Source: an uncultured bacterium
Lineage (GTDB): Bacteria; Cyanobacteriota; Vampirovibrionia; Gastranaerophilales; Gastranaerophilaceae
DNA length: 9,680 nucleotides
Direction of reading: 5' to 3'
NCBI GenBank assembly: GCA_900551915.1
Contig: URXT01000055.1
Location: 1-9,680, forward strand
The position numbers were made by a program, and so were the translations under genes. Below, in pieces: positions 1 to 5,926 of this stretch. Position 1 is the first letter of the stretch. Every line of letters begins with the position of its first letter. The notes beneath the pieces were generated by a model. That model saw only the letters and a program-made list of their open reading frames with translations. It did no database searches and was not told the origin of the DNA.

Positions 1-26
1 CTGTTTGTTTAGCAGAGTGTCTTGCT

Positions 27-230
27 CTACGCCCTCTGCTCGCAATCCGCTTTTTCTTTTATTACTGTTTTTGCTTGAGCTATTAAGCGTTTTGTTTTAG
101 AAACAAGTGCTGTGTTTTCTAATTTGTGTGTTGAAAGTTTCATCTTGCAGTCAAATAACTGTTTTTTCCATTCAACAATTGCACTTTGTAGCTCATCAGT
201 TGATTTTTCGCGCATTTCACTTAATTTCAT
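27..230 (-). CDS. rpmC: 50S ribosomal protein L29
   Basis: Small all-helical protein of the large subunit, located near the peptide exit tunnel and next to L23. The 67-residue length is normal for L29. The N-terminus (MKLSEMREKSTDELQ) and the following helix (EWKKQLFDCKMKLST) fit the family pattern, and a second helix (ALVSKTKRLIAQAKTVIKEK) carries the usual basic residues. It starts with ATG at 230, with AAGGAA about 8-9 bases upstream, and ends in TAG. It lies 31 bases after rplP as the tenth S10-operon gene in the window. The next gene in most bacteria is rpsQ; no start codon for it is visible in the last 26 bases, so it should begin just outside. The final residues (ADCEQRA) are not family-conserved. 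Confidence 0.9.
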   Translation of the reverse strand: MKLSEMREKSTDELQSAIVEWKKQLFDCKMKLSTHKLENTALVSKTKRLIAQAKTVIKEKADCEQRA

Positions 231-261
231 TTTATAGTTTCCTTTTTCTTGTTAGTGCAAG

Positions 262-681
262 TTAAGCTTCCAATTTAGACTTTTCTACAACTTTAACTTT
301 GATAGGAAGTTTTTGTGCTGCTAATTCTAAAGCATTAACTGCTACACTTCTATCGAAGTATTCAAGTTCAAAAAGAATTCTGTTTGGTTTAACAACCGCA
401 ACCCAGTATTCCAAGTTACCTTTACCTGATCCCATACGAGTTTCAGCAGGTTTTGCAGTAATAGGTTTATCCGGGAAGATTTTTATCCAAACGTTACCGC
501 CACGTTTGATTTCACGAGTCATTGCACGACGTGCTGCCTCAATTTGTCTGCTGGTAATCCAGCCTGGTTCTAAGGCTTGTAATGCGTAGCTTCCAAACTC
601 GAGTTTTGTTCCTCTTGTTTCGTGGCCTTTCATTCTGCCTTTCATCATTTTGCGGTATTTAGTCTTTTTAGGCTGTAACAT
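262..681 (-). CDS. rplP: 50S ribosomal protein L16
   Basis: L16 binds 23S rRNA and helps form the A-site tRNA pocket of the large subunit. The 139-residue protein has the family landmarks: an N-terminal basic segment ([19 protein letters not shown]), the [16 protein letters not shown] helix near residues 41-56, [13 protein letters not shown], then [11 protein letters not shown] and YWVAVVKP. These match cyanobacterial L16 particularly well from memory. The C-terminal extension after KLPIKVKVV is short (EKSKLEA). ATG at 681 is supported by AGGAG about 8 bases upstream. It follows rpsC after 68 bases that contain a small GC-rich hairpin (722-745), and precedes rpmC by 31 bases. Confidence 0.96.
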   Translation of the reverse strand: MLQPKKTKYRKMMKGRMKGHETRGTKLEFGSYALQALEPGWITSRQIEAARRAMTREIKRGGNVWIKIFPDKPITAKPAETRMGSGKGNLEYWVAVVKPNRILFELEYFDRSVAVNALELAAQKLPIKVKVVEKSKLEA

Positions 682-721
682 TTTATTTACTCCTGTTAAT
701 TATTTTTACTTAATTTCATTT

Positions 722-745
722 GTGTCGCCGGTTTATTCCGGACAC
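722..745 (-). other. Hairpin in rpsC-rplP spacer
   Basis: Directly after the rpsC stop, the transcript reads GTGT-CCGG-AATAAA-CCGG-CG-ACAC. This forms an 8-bp stem (4+4) with a 2-base bulge on the 3' side and a six-base loop. No U-run follows, so it is not a classical terminator. It may mark a processing or mRNA-stability point, or be a remnant of a larger element. The pairing is seen in the sequence; the function is unknown. Confidence 0.45.
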
Positions 746-749
746 TTAC

Positions 750-1475
750 TTATTCAGCTTCAATAGCTCTTCTTTTCGGACGTCTTCCGCCTTTTTCAGA
801 GTTATCTTTGCCTGATTTTGCTTTAATGTTCTGGTCTGCTTTTTCACCAGGCATTAAGTTGCCTTTGAAAATCCAAACCTTAACACCAATTTTACCCATA
901 ATTGTATCTGCTTCTGTGAAACCGTAGTCTACATCAGCTCTAAGAGTTTGAAGCGGAATTCTGCCTTCTTTTGCCCATTCAGAACGTGCAATTTCAGCAC
1001 CGCCCAAACGTCCGGATACCATAACTTTAATACCCTGAACGCCTGCTCTCATTGTGCGCTGCATTGCCTGTTTCATAGCACGTCTAAATGCTACACGTTT
1101 TTCTAATTGCTGGGCAATAGCTTCAGCTACTAATTGTGCATCTGCGTCAATTCTTGCAACTTCTACAACATTAATTGTAACCGGTTTACCAAGATATTTT
1201 GAAACTTCCTGTTTAAGTTCTTCAATACCCTGACCGCCTCTTCCGACAACGATACCAGGTTTTGCTGTTACAACAGTAATTGTAATCATTAATGCTTTTC
1301 TTGCAATTAAGATTTTAGAAACACCTGCTGCATATAATTTTTTCTTAACGAATTTTCTTATTTTTGCATCTTCTGCAACAAATTCAGCATAATCTTTTAC
1401 CTTAGCGTACCAGGTACTTAACCAAGGCTGAATTATACCTACTCTAAATCCGGTTGGATGTGTTTTTTGTCCCAT
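750..1475 (-). CDS. rpsC: 30S ribosomal protein S3
   Basis: S3 sits at the mRNA entry of the small subunit and contributes to its helicase activity. The 241 residues begin [14 protein letters not shown], as expected. The KH domain has the GRGG loop at residues 78-81 within [18 protein letters not shown]. The C-terminal domain has the conserved [20 protein letters not shown] block and a basic tail ([13 protein letters not shown]). The start is ATG at 1475 with AAAAGG about 8 bases upstream; the stop is TAA. It is separated from rplV by 96 bases and from rplP by 68, both longer than usual for adjacent genes in this operon. Confidence 0.97.
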   Translation of the reverse strand: MGQKTHPTGFRVGIIQPWLSTWYAKVKDYAEFVAEDAKIRKFVKKKLYAAGVSKILIARKALMITITVVTAKPGIVVGRGGQGIEELKQEVSKYLGKPVTINVVEVARIDADAQLVAEAIAQQLEKRVAFRRAMKQAMQRTMRAGVQGIKVMVSGRLGGAEIARSEWAKEGRIPLQTLRADVDYGFTEADTIMGKIGVKVWIFKGNLMPGEKADQNIKAKSGKDNSEKGGRRPKRRAIEAE

Positions 1476-1491
1476 TTTTTATACCTTTTGT

Positions 1492-1506
1492 TTTGTACTT
1501 TACCTT
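1492..1506 (-). repeat. Spacer module 2, short copy (rplV-rpsC)
   Basis: The 15 bases read AAGGTAAAGTACAAA on the minus strand. They are identical to part of the module at 5287-5309 in the rpsJ-rplC spacer and related to 3229-3249 in the rplB-rplW spacer. They lie 16 bases upstream of the rpsC start. Because they contain AAGG they could be a duplicated ribosome-binding-site neighbourhood, not a mobile repeat. Confidence 0.35.
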
Positions 1507-1571
1507 TGTTTTTATACGCCCGCTTATCGTCAACCCTTCGCACAAGGCATCAGATTGACTTCTGCTTCGCG

Positions 1572-1913
1572 CTACTTTTTAACGATATCACTTACTTTAA
1601 GAGTTAAGTGAGATGTACGTTTTAGTCTGCTGTACATACGGCCTTGAGCTCTTGTACGTGCTCTTTTGTATGTAACGCTTTCGTCTGCAAAGATTTCGGA
1701 AATCTTCAAAGATTCAGCGCCTACGCCGTATTTTTCCTGAGCGTTAGCTACTGCAGCTTTTAAGTTCTTTTCAACAACTCTTGCTGCAAAATAAGGCATA
1801 AAACGTAACATATCTTGAGCTTCTTTGACAGATTTTCCGCGAACTTCGTTGATTACCCGGCGAAGTTTTCTTGCTGTCATTTTTATATCTGTTTGTTTTG
1901 CTTTAGCTTCCAT
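1572..1913 (-). CDS. rplV: 50S ribosomal protein L22
   Basis: L22 lines the peptide exit tunnel with a long beta-hairpin. At 113 residues it has the standard length. The family features are the N-terminal RKLRRVINEVRGKSVKEA segment, the central NAQEKYGVGAESLKI region, and the C-terminal hairpin and tail with RARTRAQGRMYSRLKRTSHLTLKV, where the ARxxGR and KRTSH blocks are diagnostic. It starts with ATG at 1913, with AAGGAAA 7-8 bases upstream, and ends with TAG. It lies 62 bases after rpsS and 96 before rpsC. Confidence 0.96.
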   Translation of the reverse strand: MEAKAKQTDIKMTARKLRRVINEVRGKSVKEAQDMLRFMPYFAARVVEKNLKAAVANAQEKYGVGAESLKISEIFADESVTYKRARTRAQGRMYSRLKRTSHLTLKVSDIVKK

Positions 1914-1975
1914 TTTTACTTTCCTTATAGTTTTTATCTAACTCGTTGGCTTTAGAGAAATCCCTTCAGCTCGCG

Positions 1976-2257
1976 TTATTTTCTTTTTGCAGTTTTGTCG
2001 GAACCTGCGTGTCCTTTGAACATTCTTGTCGGTGCGAATTCACCTAATTTGTGTCCAATCATTTGCTCTGTTACGTATACCGGAACATGAGTTTTACCAT
2101 TGTGAACAGCAATTGTGTGACCTAACATATCAGGTACTATCATTGATGCTCTTGACCAGGTTTTAATTACTTTATGTTCTGAATTTGCATTCATTTTTTC
2201 GATTCTTTTTTGTAGAGCTTCTTCTACGTATGGACCTTTTTTTAATGAACGTGCCAT
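1976..2257 (-). CDS. rpsS: 30S ribosomal protein S19
   Basis: S19 binds 16S rRNA in the head of the small subunit and forms a complex with S13. The 93-residue protein is nearly all conserved core: [13 protein letters not shown], then [48 protein letters not shown] (residues about 32-78) and a basic end (GSDKTAKRK). ATG at 2257 is preceded by AAGGAG with good spacing. It follows rplB after a 122-base spacer that contains an AT-rich hairpin (2320-2342). Confidence 0.97.
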   Translation of the reverse strand: MARSLKKGPYVEEALQKRIEKMNANSEHKVIKTWSRASMIVPDMLGHTIAVHNGKTHVPVYVTEQMIGHKLGEFAPTRMFKGHAGSDKTAKRK

Positions 2258-2319
2258 TAATTTCTCCTTTTATTATTTTTGGTTGAATTTTTGTTTTTAT
2301 CCTGGATTATTGGCGGTTC

Positions 2320-2342
2320 AAAACTTTTTATTTCAAAGTTTT
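2320..2342 (-). other. AT-rich hairpin in rplB-rpsS spacer
   Basis: Perfect 8-bp inverted repeat (AAAACTTT and AAAGTTTT) with a seven-base loop (GAAATAA on the transcript), between rplB and rpsS. Just upstream, nearer rplB, are two weaker 4-bp inverted repeats (GCGC-AAACA-GCGC and CACT-TAAG-AGTG). No U-tract follows the stem, so termination is unlikely. No function can be assigned. Confidence 0.35.
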
Positions 2343-2379
2343 TCACTCTTAAGTGCGCTGTTTGCGCCTGCCCAAACCC

Positions 2380-3207
2380 TTATTTCTTTCTTCTTCTAAC
2401 GATTAGTTTATCAGAAGCTTTGCCTTTTTTGCGGGTTTTCTGTCCGAGAGCCGGTTTACCCCAAGGTGTTTTCGGGTGTCCGCCGGGACCTGTTTTACCT
2501 TCACCACCACCGTGAGGGTGATCGCAAGGGTTCATTGTAACACCGCGGACTGTAGGTCTGATACCCATATAACGTTTTCTTCCGGCTTTACCTAAAGAAA
2601 TGTTTTTGAATTCTGAGTTGCCTAAGGTTCCGATGGTTGCCATACATTCTTTTCTTACCATTCTCATTTCTGATGATGGAAGTTTGATTGTTACGTAATT
2701 GCCTTCTTTAGCCATTACCTGAGCTGCATTACCGGCTGATCTAACCATAACTCCGCCACGACCAGGGTTCAATTCGATATTGTGAACGATTGTACCTAAC
2801 GGAATTAATTCTAACGGAAGCGCATTACCGTTTTGTACAGGAGCTTCAGGCCCTGAAACAACTACATCGCCTACGTTTAAGCCTTCGGGGGTCAAGATAT
2901 ATCTTTTTTCACCGTCAGCATAATATAATAATGAAATTCTTACGTTTCTGTTCGGATCGTATTCAATAGTTTTTACTGTTGCTGGAATTCCGAATTTTTC
3001 ACGTTTAAAATCGATTACGCGGTAAGTTCTTTTTACACCGCCGCCTTTATGACGGCATGTAATTCTACCGGTATTGTTTCTGCCGGCAGTTTTCTTCAAT
3101 GATTTAAGAAGTGATTTTTCAGGGGTTGAAGTTGTGATTTCCTGGTAATCACTCTTTGTCATACCTCTTTGTCCCGGAGATGTCGGGTTTATTTTTCTGA
3201 TTGCCAT
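2380..3207 (-). CDS. rplB: 50S ribosomal protein L2
   Basis: L2 is a core protein of the large subunit, needed for subunit joining and peptidyl-transferase centre assembly. The length of 275 residues is typical. Visible landmarks are [23 protein letters not shown] (residues about 47-69), the IEYDPNRN segment, [14 protein letters not shown], the LNPGRGG block, and the C-terminal [12 protein letters not shown] loop (226-237). His230 corresponds to the conserved histidine of the family. The residue at 228 is Cys where many bacteria have Val; the surrounding loop is intact. It ends in [17 protein letters not shown] and a basic tail. ATG at 3207 has AAAGGAG upstream. Confidence 0.98.
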   Translation of the reverse strand: MAIRKINPTSPGQRGMTKSDYQEITTSTPEKSLLKSLKKTAGRNNTGRITCRHKGGGVKRTYRVIDFKREKFGIPATVKTIEYDPNRNVRISLLYYADGEKRYILTPEGLNVGDVVVSGPEAPVQNGNALPLELIPLGTIVHNIELNPGRGGVMVRSAGNAAQVMAKEGNYVTIKLPSSEMRMVRKECMATIGTLGNSEFKNISLGKAGRKRYMGIRPTVRGVTMNPCDHPHGGGEGKTGPGGHPKTPWGKPALGQKTRKKGKASDKLIVRRRKK

Positions 3208-3228
3208 TTTGTTTTTCTCCTTTGGCTT

Positions 3229-3249
3229 TTTGTATTACATTTGGGACTT
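3229..3249 (-). repeat. Spacer module 2 (rplW-rplB copy)
   Basis: On the minus strand this reads AAGTCCC-A-AA-T-GTAA-TACAAA. It aligns with 5287-5309 in the rpsJ-rplC spacer with two substitutions and a two-base gap. Here it lies downstream of module 1 (3258-3277), whereas in the rpsJ-rplC spacer the order is reversed. The similarity is seen in the sequence; its origin is unknown. Confidence 0.4.
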
Positions 3250-3257
3250 GTGCCAGA

Positions 3258-3277
3258 CGCCCCGTTTTGGTTTTGCA
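3258..3277 (-). repeat. Spacer module 1 (rplW-rplB copy)
   Basis: Twenty bases (minus strand TGCAAAACCAAAACGGGGCG) match 5239-5258 in the rpsJ-rplC spacer at 18 of 20 positions and in the same orientation. Both copies sit outside coding sequence, and ACGGGGCG is the GC-rich end of each. Confidence 0.45.
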
Positions 3278-3331
3278 GTCTTCTCTTGCAAACGCAAGCC
3301 GGTATACAAAACCGTCACCCTGTGTTAGGGT
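3269..3331 (-). other. Nested stem structure in rplW-rplB spacer
   Basis: The transcript just after the rplW stop can form a hairpin ACCCT-AACAC-AGGGT (3331-3317). A larger structure follows, with an outer 7-bp stem GGTTTTG/CAAAACC (3313-3307 with 3275-3269) enclosing a perfect 5-bp hairpin CTTGC-GTTT-GCAAG (3298-3285). No U-run follows. The stems are read directly. A role as a processing site, protein-binding site or remnant of a repeat is inference. Confidence 0.45.
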
Positions 3332-3334
3332 TTG

Positions 3335-3640
3335 TTACGCTCCGATTAATTCTTCAATCGGTTCGCCTTCGATCGTTACGATGGCTTTTTTAGAGGAATC
3401 AGTTCTGCCGAATTTGTATCCCATTCTTTTTTCGTGAGATGGCATGTAAACTGTTCTTACTTTTTTAACTTTTCTGCCCGGAAAAGCTAATTCAACTGCT
3501 TGTGCAATTTCAATTTTTGTAGCGTTTTTTACAACTTCAAAAGTGTATTGTCCAAGAGTTGTTGCACCTACTGATTTTTCAGTAATTAAAGGCTTTTTAA
3601 TAATGCCGTATAATTTTTCTGTATTTGATGTTTCTTTCAT
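3335..3640 (-). CDS. rplW: 50S ribosomal protein L23
   Basis: L23 sits at the exit of the peptide tunnel and is the docking site for trigger factor and SRP. The protein is 101 residues, normal for the family. Diagnostic segments are YGIIKKPLITEKSVG at the start, the YTFEVVKNATKIEIAQAVELAF core, and the KVKKVRTVYMPSHEKRMGYKFGRTDSSKKAIVTI strand and loop region. ATG at 3640 is preceded by AAAGGAAA. It lies 40 bases after rplD, the second-shortest spacer in the operon here, and 127 bases before rplB. Confidence 0.95.
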   Translation of the reverse strand: MKETSNTEKLYGIIKKPLITEKSVGATTLGQYTFEVVKNATKIEIAQAVELAFPGRKVKKVRTVYMPSHEKRMGYKFGRTDSSKKAIVTIEGEPIEELIGA

Positions 3641-3680
3641 TATAAATTTCCTTTTCTTTTCCTTGGTTTTACACTTTTAA

Positions 3681-4307
3681 TTAGCTTAATCTTTCAGTGA
3701 TATATTTTACTGATGCTTCTGTTAATACAACGAAGTCAGCTTCCAACAAGTCTTTTACATTCAAGTTTGACGGTAAAATCATTTTTACGCTCGGAATATT
3801 TCTTGCAGAAAGTTCAAGGAATTTATTTTCTGCAGCTTTTGTATCAGCTACGATTAAAACTTTTCCTGAAACGTTCAAAGATTTTAATGCACTTACCATC
3901 AATTTTGTTTTCGGCTCAGCGATTGTTGAGAAGTCTTTTACAACAATTAATTGGTCTTGTCTTGCAGACAATGCAGATTTCAAAGCCAATTTTCTTGCTT
4001 TTTGAGGCATATTGAAAGCGTAGCTTCTTGGTTTTGGTCCAAAGATTACGCCGCCGCCTGCAAACAATGGTGAACGCAAAGAACCTGCACGAGCGCGGCC
4101 TGTACCTTTTTGTTTCCAGGGTTTTTTACCGCCGCCTGAAACTTCAGCTCTTGTTTTTGCGCAAGCTGAACCCTGGCGTGCATTATTTAATTGTCTTCTT
4201 AAAGCAAGGTGCATAACGTGCAGGTTCGGTTCTACGCCGAAAACTTCTGCATTCAAGTTAATTTCACCTAATTTTTCTCCGTTTGTACTTAATATTTCTT
4301 TTGACAT
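3681..4307 (-). CDS. rplD: 50S ribosomal protein L4
   Basis: L4 binds 23S rRNA and reaches into the exit tunnel; in several bacteria it also represses its own S10 operon through the mRNA leader. The 208-residue protein has the extended loop with NARQGSACAKTRAEVSGGGKKPWKQKGTGRARAGS (residues about 42-76), GGGVIFGPKPRSY (84-96), and the C-terminal SNLNVKDLLEADFVVLTEASVKYITERL. The start is ATG at 4307 with AAAGGAAA upstream. It is separated from rplC by an exceptional 253-base spacer. Confidence 0.96.
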   Translation of the reverse strand: MSKEILSTNGEKLGEINLNAEVFGVEPNLHVMHLALRRQLNNARQGSACAKTRAEVSGGGKKPWKQKGTGRARAGSLRSPLFAGGGVIFGPKPRSYAFNMPQKARKLALKSALSARQDQLIVVKDFSTIAEPKTKLMVSALKSLNVSGKVLIVADTKAAENKFLELSARNIPSVKMILPSNLNVKDLLEADFVVLTEASVKYITERLS

Positions 4308-4351
4308 TTTGTTTTTCCTTTATTATTTATTATCTTCCGTTTAAGACTGCT

Positions 4352-4367
4352 TACCGCTTGCGTTTGC
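4352..4367 (+). repeat. Spacer module 3 (rplC-rplD copy)
   Basis: TACCGCTTGCGTTTGC on the plus strand matches the minus strand of 3304-3288 (TACCGGCTTGCGTTTGC) apart from one inserted G, so the two spacer copies are in opposite orientation. An AAGACTGC octamer is also near each copy (4343-4350 here). It lies in the 253-base rplC-rplD spacer. It may be coincidence reinforced by composition, but it fits a pattern of shared spacer pieces. Confidence 0.3.
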
Positions 4368-4471
4368 TTTATCTGGCAAGACCAGCCGGTTTTATGACTT
4401 TTCCTTGTCGTTTTTGTTTGTAGTCTTGAAGTGATATCTAATCAAACTTATACTTCATAGCGCTTGTTAGA

Positions 4472-4555
4472 CCCCTCACCCGAATTTCTAACTTTCGATT
4501 TCCTTTATAGTCAATCTCAAGTTGAAATTCTGCCCTCTCCCGCAAGGGGCGAGGG
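4472..4555. repeat. Palindromic intergenic element
   Basis: Between rplC and rplD, ending 5 bases from the rplC stop. In plus-strand order it has: CCCCTCACCC (4472-4481); a long imperfect inverted repeat whose arms are 4482-4500 and 4513-4530, with perfect ends GAATTTC and GAAATTC; CCCTCTCCC (4533-4541); GCAA; and GGGGCGAGGG (4546-4555). The last arm can pair either locally with CCCTCTCCC, giving a tight hairpin with a GCAA loop on the plus strand, or with the distal CCCTCACCC to close the whole element (8 of 9 pairs). This layout resembles short palindromic, possibly multicopy, intergenic repeats. Copy number cannot be judged from one window. Confidence 0.5.
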
Positions 4556-4560
4556 AATGG

Positions 4561-5196
4561 CTAATTCCACTTAGTTCTTGTCGGAACAATTGTTACCAAT
4601 CTGCCTTCGCAGCCGGGTACTGAACCTTTTACTAATACAAGATTTTTTTCAGCATCTACTTTAACTAATTTTAATTTTGTAATAGTAACTCTTTCGTTGC
4701 CCATGTTACCTGCCATTCTTTTGCCTTTGATAACACGTGAAGGAGTTGTGCCTGCACCGATTGAACCTGGTTCTCTGTGGTTTTTAGACCCGTGTCCCAT
4801 TGGTCCTCTGCCGAAGTTCCAGCGTTTTACTGTACCCTGGAAACCTTTACCGATTGATTTTCCAGTAACATCTACTTTTTCAACGTTGTTAAGGATTGAA
4901 AGTTCGATTTTGTCACCTACTTTGTAGTCTGACGGGTTGTCAACTCTGAATTCTTGTAAGTGTCTGAAGTTTTCTAAGTTATTCTTTTTGAAATGACCCA
5001 ATTGTGCTTTTGTTAAGTGTTTTTCTTTTGCTGCAATTGTTCCGACCTGGATTGCATTATAGCCGTCTGTTTCAACTGTTTTAACCTGTGTAACGACGAT
5101 ATCGTCAACTTTGATAACAGTAACGGGGATTGCTAATCCTTGTTCGTCAAAAATTTGTGTCATTCCAAGTTTTTTACCTATTACACCTAGTGTCAT
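4561..5196 (-). CDS. rplC: 50S ribosomal protein L3
   Basis: L3 is an early-assembly large-subunit protein whose loop approaches the peptidyl-transferase centre. The 211 residues open with the usual GVIGKKLGMTQIFDEQG. The central loop is at about 126-162 and includes FGRGPMGHGSKNHREPGS followed by IGAGTTP and GKRMAG. The C-terminal part has VDAEKNLVLVKGSVPG. The SIGAGTTP version is the cyanobacteria-like one, unlike the SIGQ-type loop of E. coli. ATG at 5196 follows AAAGG. It is flanked by the two longest spacers of the operon, 211 bases before it and 253 after it, so rplC may behave as a semi-independent unit. Confidence 0.96.
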   Translation of the reverse strand: MTLGVIGKKLGMTQIFDEQGLAIPVTVIKVDDIVVTQVKTVETDGYNAIQVGTIAAKEKHLTKAQLGHFKKNNLENFRHLQEFRVDNPSDYKVGDKIELSILNNVEKVDVTGKSIGKGFQGTVKRWNFGRGPMGHGSKNHREPGSIGAGTTPSRVIKGKRMAGNMGNERVTITKLKLVKVDAEKNLVLVKGSVPGCEGRLVTIVPTRTKWN

Positions 5197-5238
5197 ATTT
5201 TACCTTTCTAGCTCGCCTTACTTGGTGCGGACGTATTC

Positions 5239-5258
5239 CGCCCCGTTTCGGGTTTGCA
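5239..5258 (-). repeat. Spacer module 1 (rpsJ-rplC copy)
   Basis: Minus strand TGCAAACCCGAAACGGGGCG, 18 of 20 identical to 3258-3277 in the rplW-rplB spacer. The copy here contributes the CCCG-AAA-CGGG hairpin, which the other copy lacks because of the two substitutions. Confidence 0.45.
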
Positions 5259-5286
5259 TTTTCACTTGCGAGCGCTACTTGCTGCC

Positions 5287-5309
5287 TTTGTACTTTACCT
5301 TCGGGACTT
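5287..5309 (-). repeat. Spacer module 2 (rpsJ-rplC copy)
   Basis: Minus strand AAGTCCCG followed by AAGGTAAAGTACAAA. The second half is identical over 15 bases to 1492-1506 upstream of rpsC. The whole aligns with 3229-3249 upstream of rplB with two substitutions and a two-base gap. It precedes module 1 in transcript order, the reverse of the rplW-rplB spacer. Confidence 0.4.
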
Positions 5310-5407
5310 TCACCCTCCGCGCCGAAAGGTTTAACCTTTGGGCGGGTAGTAGATCACATTATATATGCATAATGCTTATTTAATTTTCAGTTTGGCTTTT
5401 GTTTCAA

Positions 5408-5725
5408 TTAAAGTTTTACTTCAATATCAACGCCTGCCGGCAAATCTAATCTACTTAACTCTTCAGTTGTCTGTTGAGTCGGTTCGTATATATCGATAAT
5501 GCGTTTGTGTGTTCTAAGTTCGAAGTGTTCACGAGATTTTTTGTCAACGTGCGGTGAACGAAGAACGCAATATATACGTCTTTTTGTCGGTAAAGGAATC
5601 GGGCCTGCAACTTTTGCATCTGTTCTTTTTGCAGTTTCTACGATTTTGTCTGAAGATACGTCAATAAGTTTGTGATCGTATGCTTTTAAACAAACTCTGA
5701 TTCTTTGTCTTTTTGTGCTTGCCAT
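5408..5725 (-). CDS. rpsJ: 30S ribosomal protein S10
   Basis: S10 is a head protein of the small subunit and, as NusE, also takes part in transcription antitermination. The 105-residue length is normal. Landmarks are [14 protein letters not shown] near the N-terminus, [29 protein letters not shown] (residues about 41-69), [11 protein letters not shown], and the end [12 protein letters not shown]. The core reads as cyanobacteria-like. ATG at 5725 follows AAAGGAA. It is the first gene of the operon and has its own promoter and a structured leader. In photosynthetic cyanobacteria rpsJ usually belongs to the str cluster with tufA; here it directly precedes rplC, although after 211 bases. Confidence 0.97.
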   Translation of the reverse strand: MASTKRQRIRVCLKAYDHKLIDVSSDKIVETAKRTDAKVAGPIPLPTKRRIYCVLRSPHVDKKSREHFELRTHKRIIDIYEPTQQTTEELSRLDLPAGVDIEVKL

Positions 5726-5760
5726 ATTTATTCCTTTTCTTTTTGTATAAATACACTTTT

Positions 5761-5809
5761 GAGGTCTTATTTCAGGCGAAACCTCTACTGCGCCTTACTT
5801 TTGCCTGAA
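5761..5809 (-). promoter_or_regulatory. Structured rpsJ leader, possible pseudoknot
   Basis: In the untranslated leader two interleaved pairings can form. One is TTCAGGC (5809-5803) with GCCTGAA (5777-5771), 7 bp. The other is GAGGT (5785-5781) with ACCTC (5765-5761), 5 bp. Their order is a-b-a'-b', the geometry of an H-type pseudoknot with loops of 17, 3 and 5 bases. AGGCG (5795-5791) can instead pair with CGCCT (5778-5774), giving a competing stem. The region lies 36-84 bases upstream of the start codon. Autogenous control of the S10 operon through a leader is known in other bacteria; that this element does the same is inference. Confidence 0.45.
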
Positions 5810-5813
5810 TTGC

Positions 5814-5843
5814 TATTTGTAAATAATTTCGGGTATTTGTAAA
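5814..5843 (-). repeat. Direct repeat in rpsJ leader
   Basis: TTTACAAATA occurs twice on the minus strand (5843-5834 and 5823-5814), exactly 20 bases apart, within the early transcribed leader. In this AT-rich stretch it may be chance. It could also be a paired site for a regulator or an RNA-binding protein. Confidence 0.3.
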
Positions 5844-5868
5844 AATTTACTATACTTCAAGCATATTG

Positions 5869-5897
5869 ATGGTATTACAAACATGAATGCCTGTCAA
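5869..5897 (-). promoter_or_regulatory. Promoter of the S10 operon
   Basis: A perfect -35 TTGACA (5897-5892) is followed after 17 bases by TACCAT (5874-5869), which matches 4 of 6 of the -10 consensus. The predicted start is near 5862-5864, giving a leader of about 137 bases before the rpsJ ATG. It lies just downstream of the minE terminator, which fits a fresh start of transcription for the ribosomal operon. Confidence 0.7.
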
Positions 5898-5926
5898 CAT
5901 AGATTTTGTCGGATTGTTTAGTTTTT

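Larger units (their letters stand above)
5211..5344 (-). other. Multi-stem structured spacer upstream of rplC
   Basis: The 211-base rpsJ-rplC spacer holds several stems. In transcript order: CGCC/GGCG plus AAAGGT-TAA-ACCTTT (5344-5320), 10 bp with one C-C mismatch; a long-range GCTCGC/GCGAGC pair (5273-5268 with 5216-5211); and, enclosed by it, CCCG-AAA-CGGG (5252-5242) and GCGGA-ATACG-TCCGC (5241-5227). A TATAAT on the minus strand (5363-5358) lies within a 6-bp inverted repeat (CATTAT/ATAATG, 5357-5374) and could be the -10 of an internal promoter, but no good -35 is visible. There is no U-tract. It may be an r-protein or processing site; function is unproven. Confidence 0.45.

Noticed and set aside
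1..26. Start of rpsQ (S17) after rpmC
   Set aside because: Expected by gene order, but no start codon is present on the minus strand within these bases.
4308..4470. Small ORF in the rplC-rplD spacer (six codons from an ATG at 4459)
   Set aside because: Too short and without a ribosome-binding site; a longer reading from GTG has no support either.
5285..5330. GGGTGAAAGTCCC in the rpsJ-rplC spacer as part of a cobalamin riboswitch or group II intron
   Set aside because: Only this short string is shared; no B12 box, no intron domain V, and no related downstream gene.
2279..5383. Several plus-strand reading frames of 62-102 codons across the ribosomal genes and spacers
   Set aside because: They lie antisense to conserved ribosomal genes or across spacers, have no recognisable product and no good start signals.
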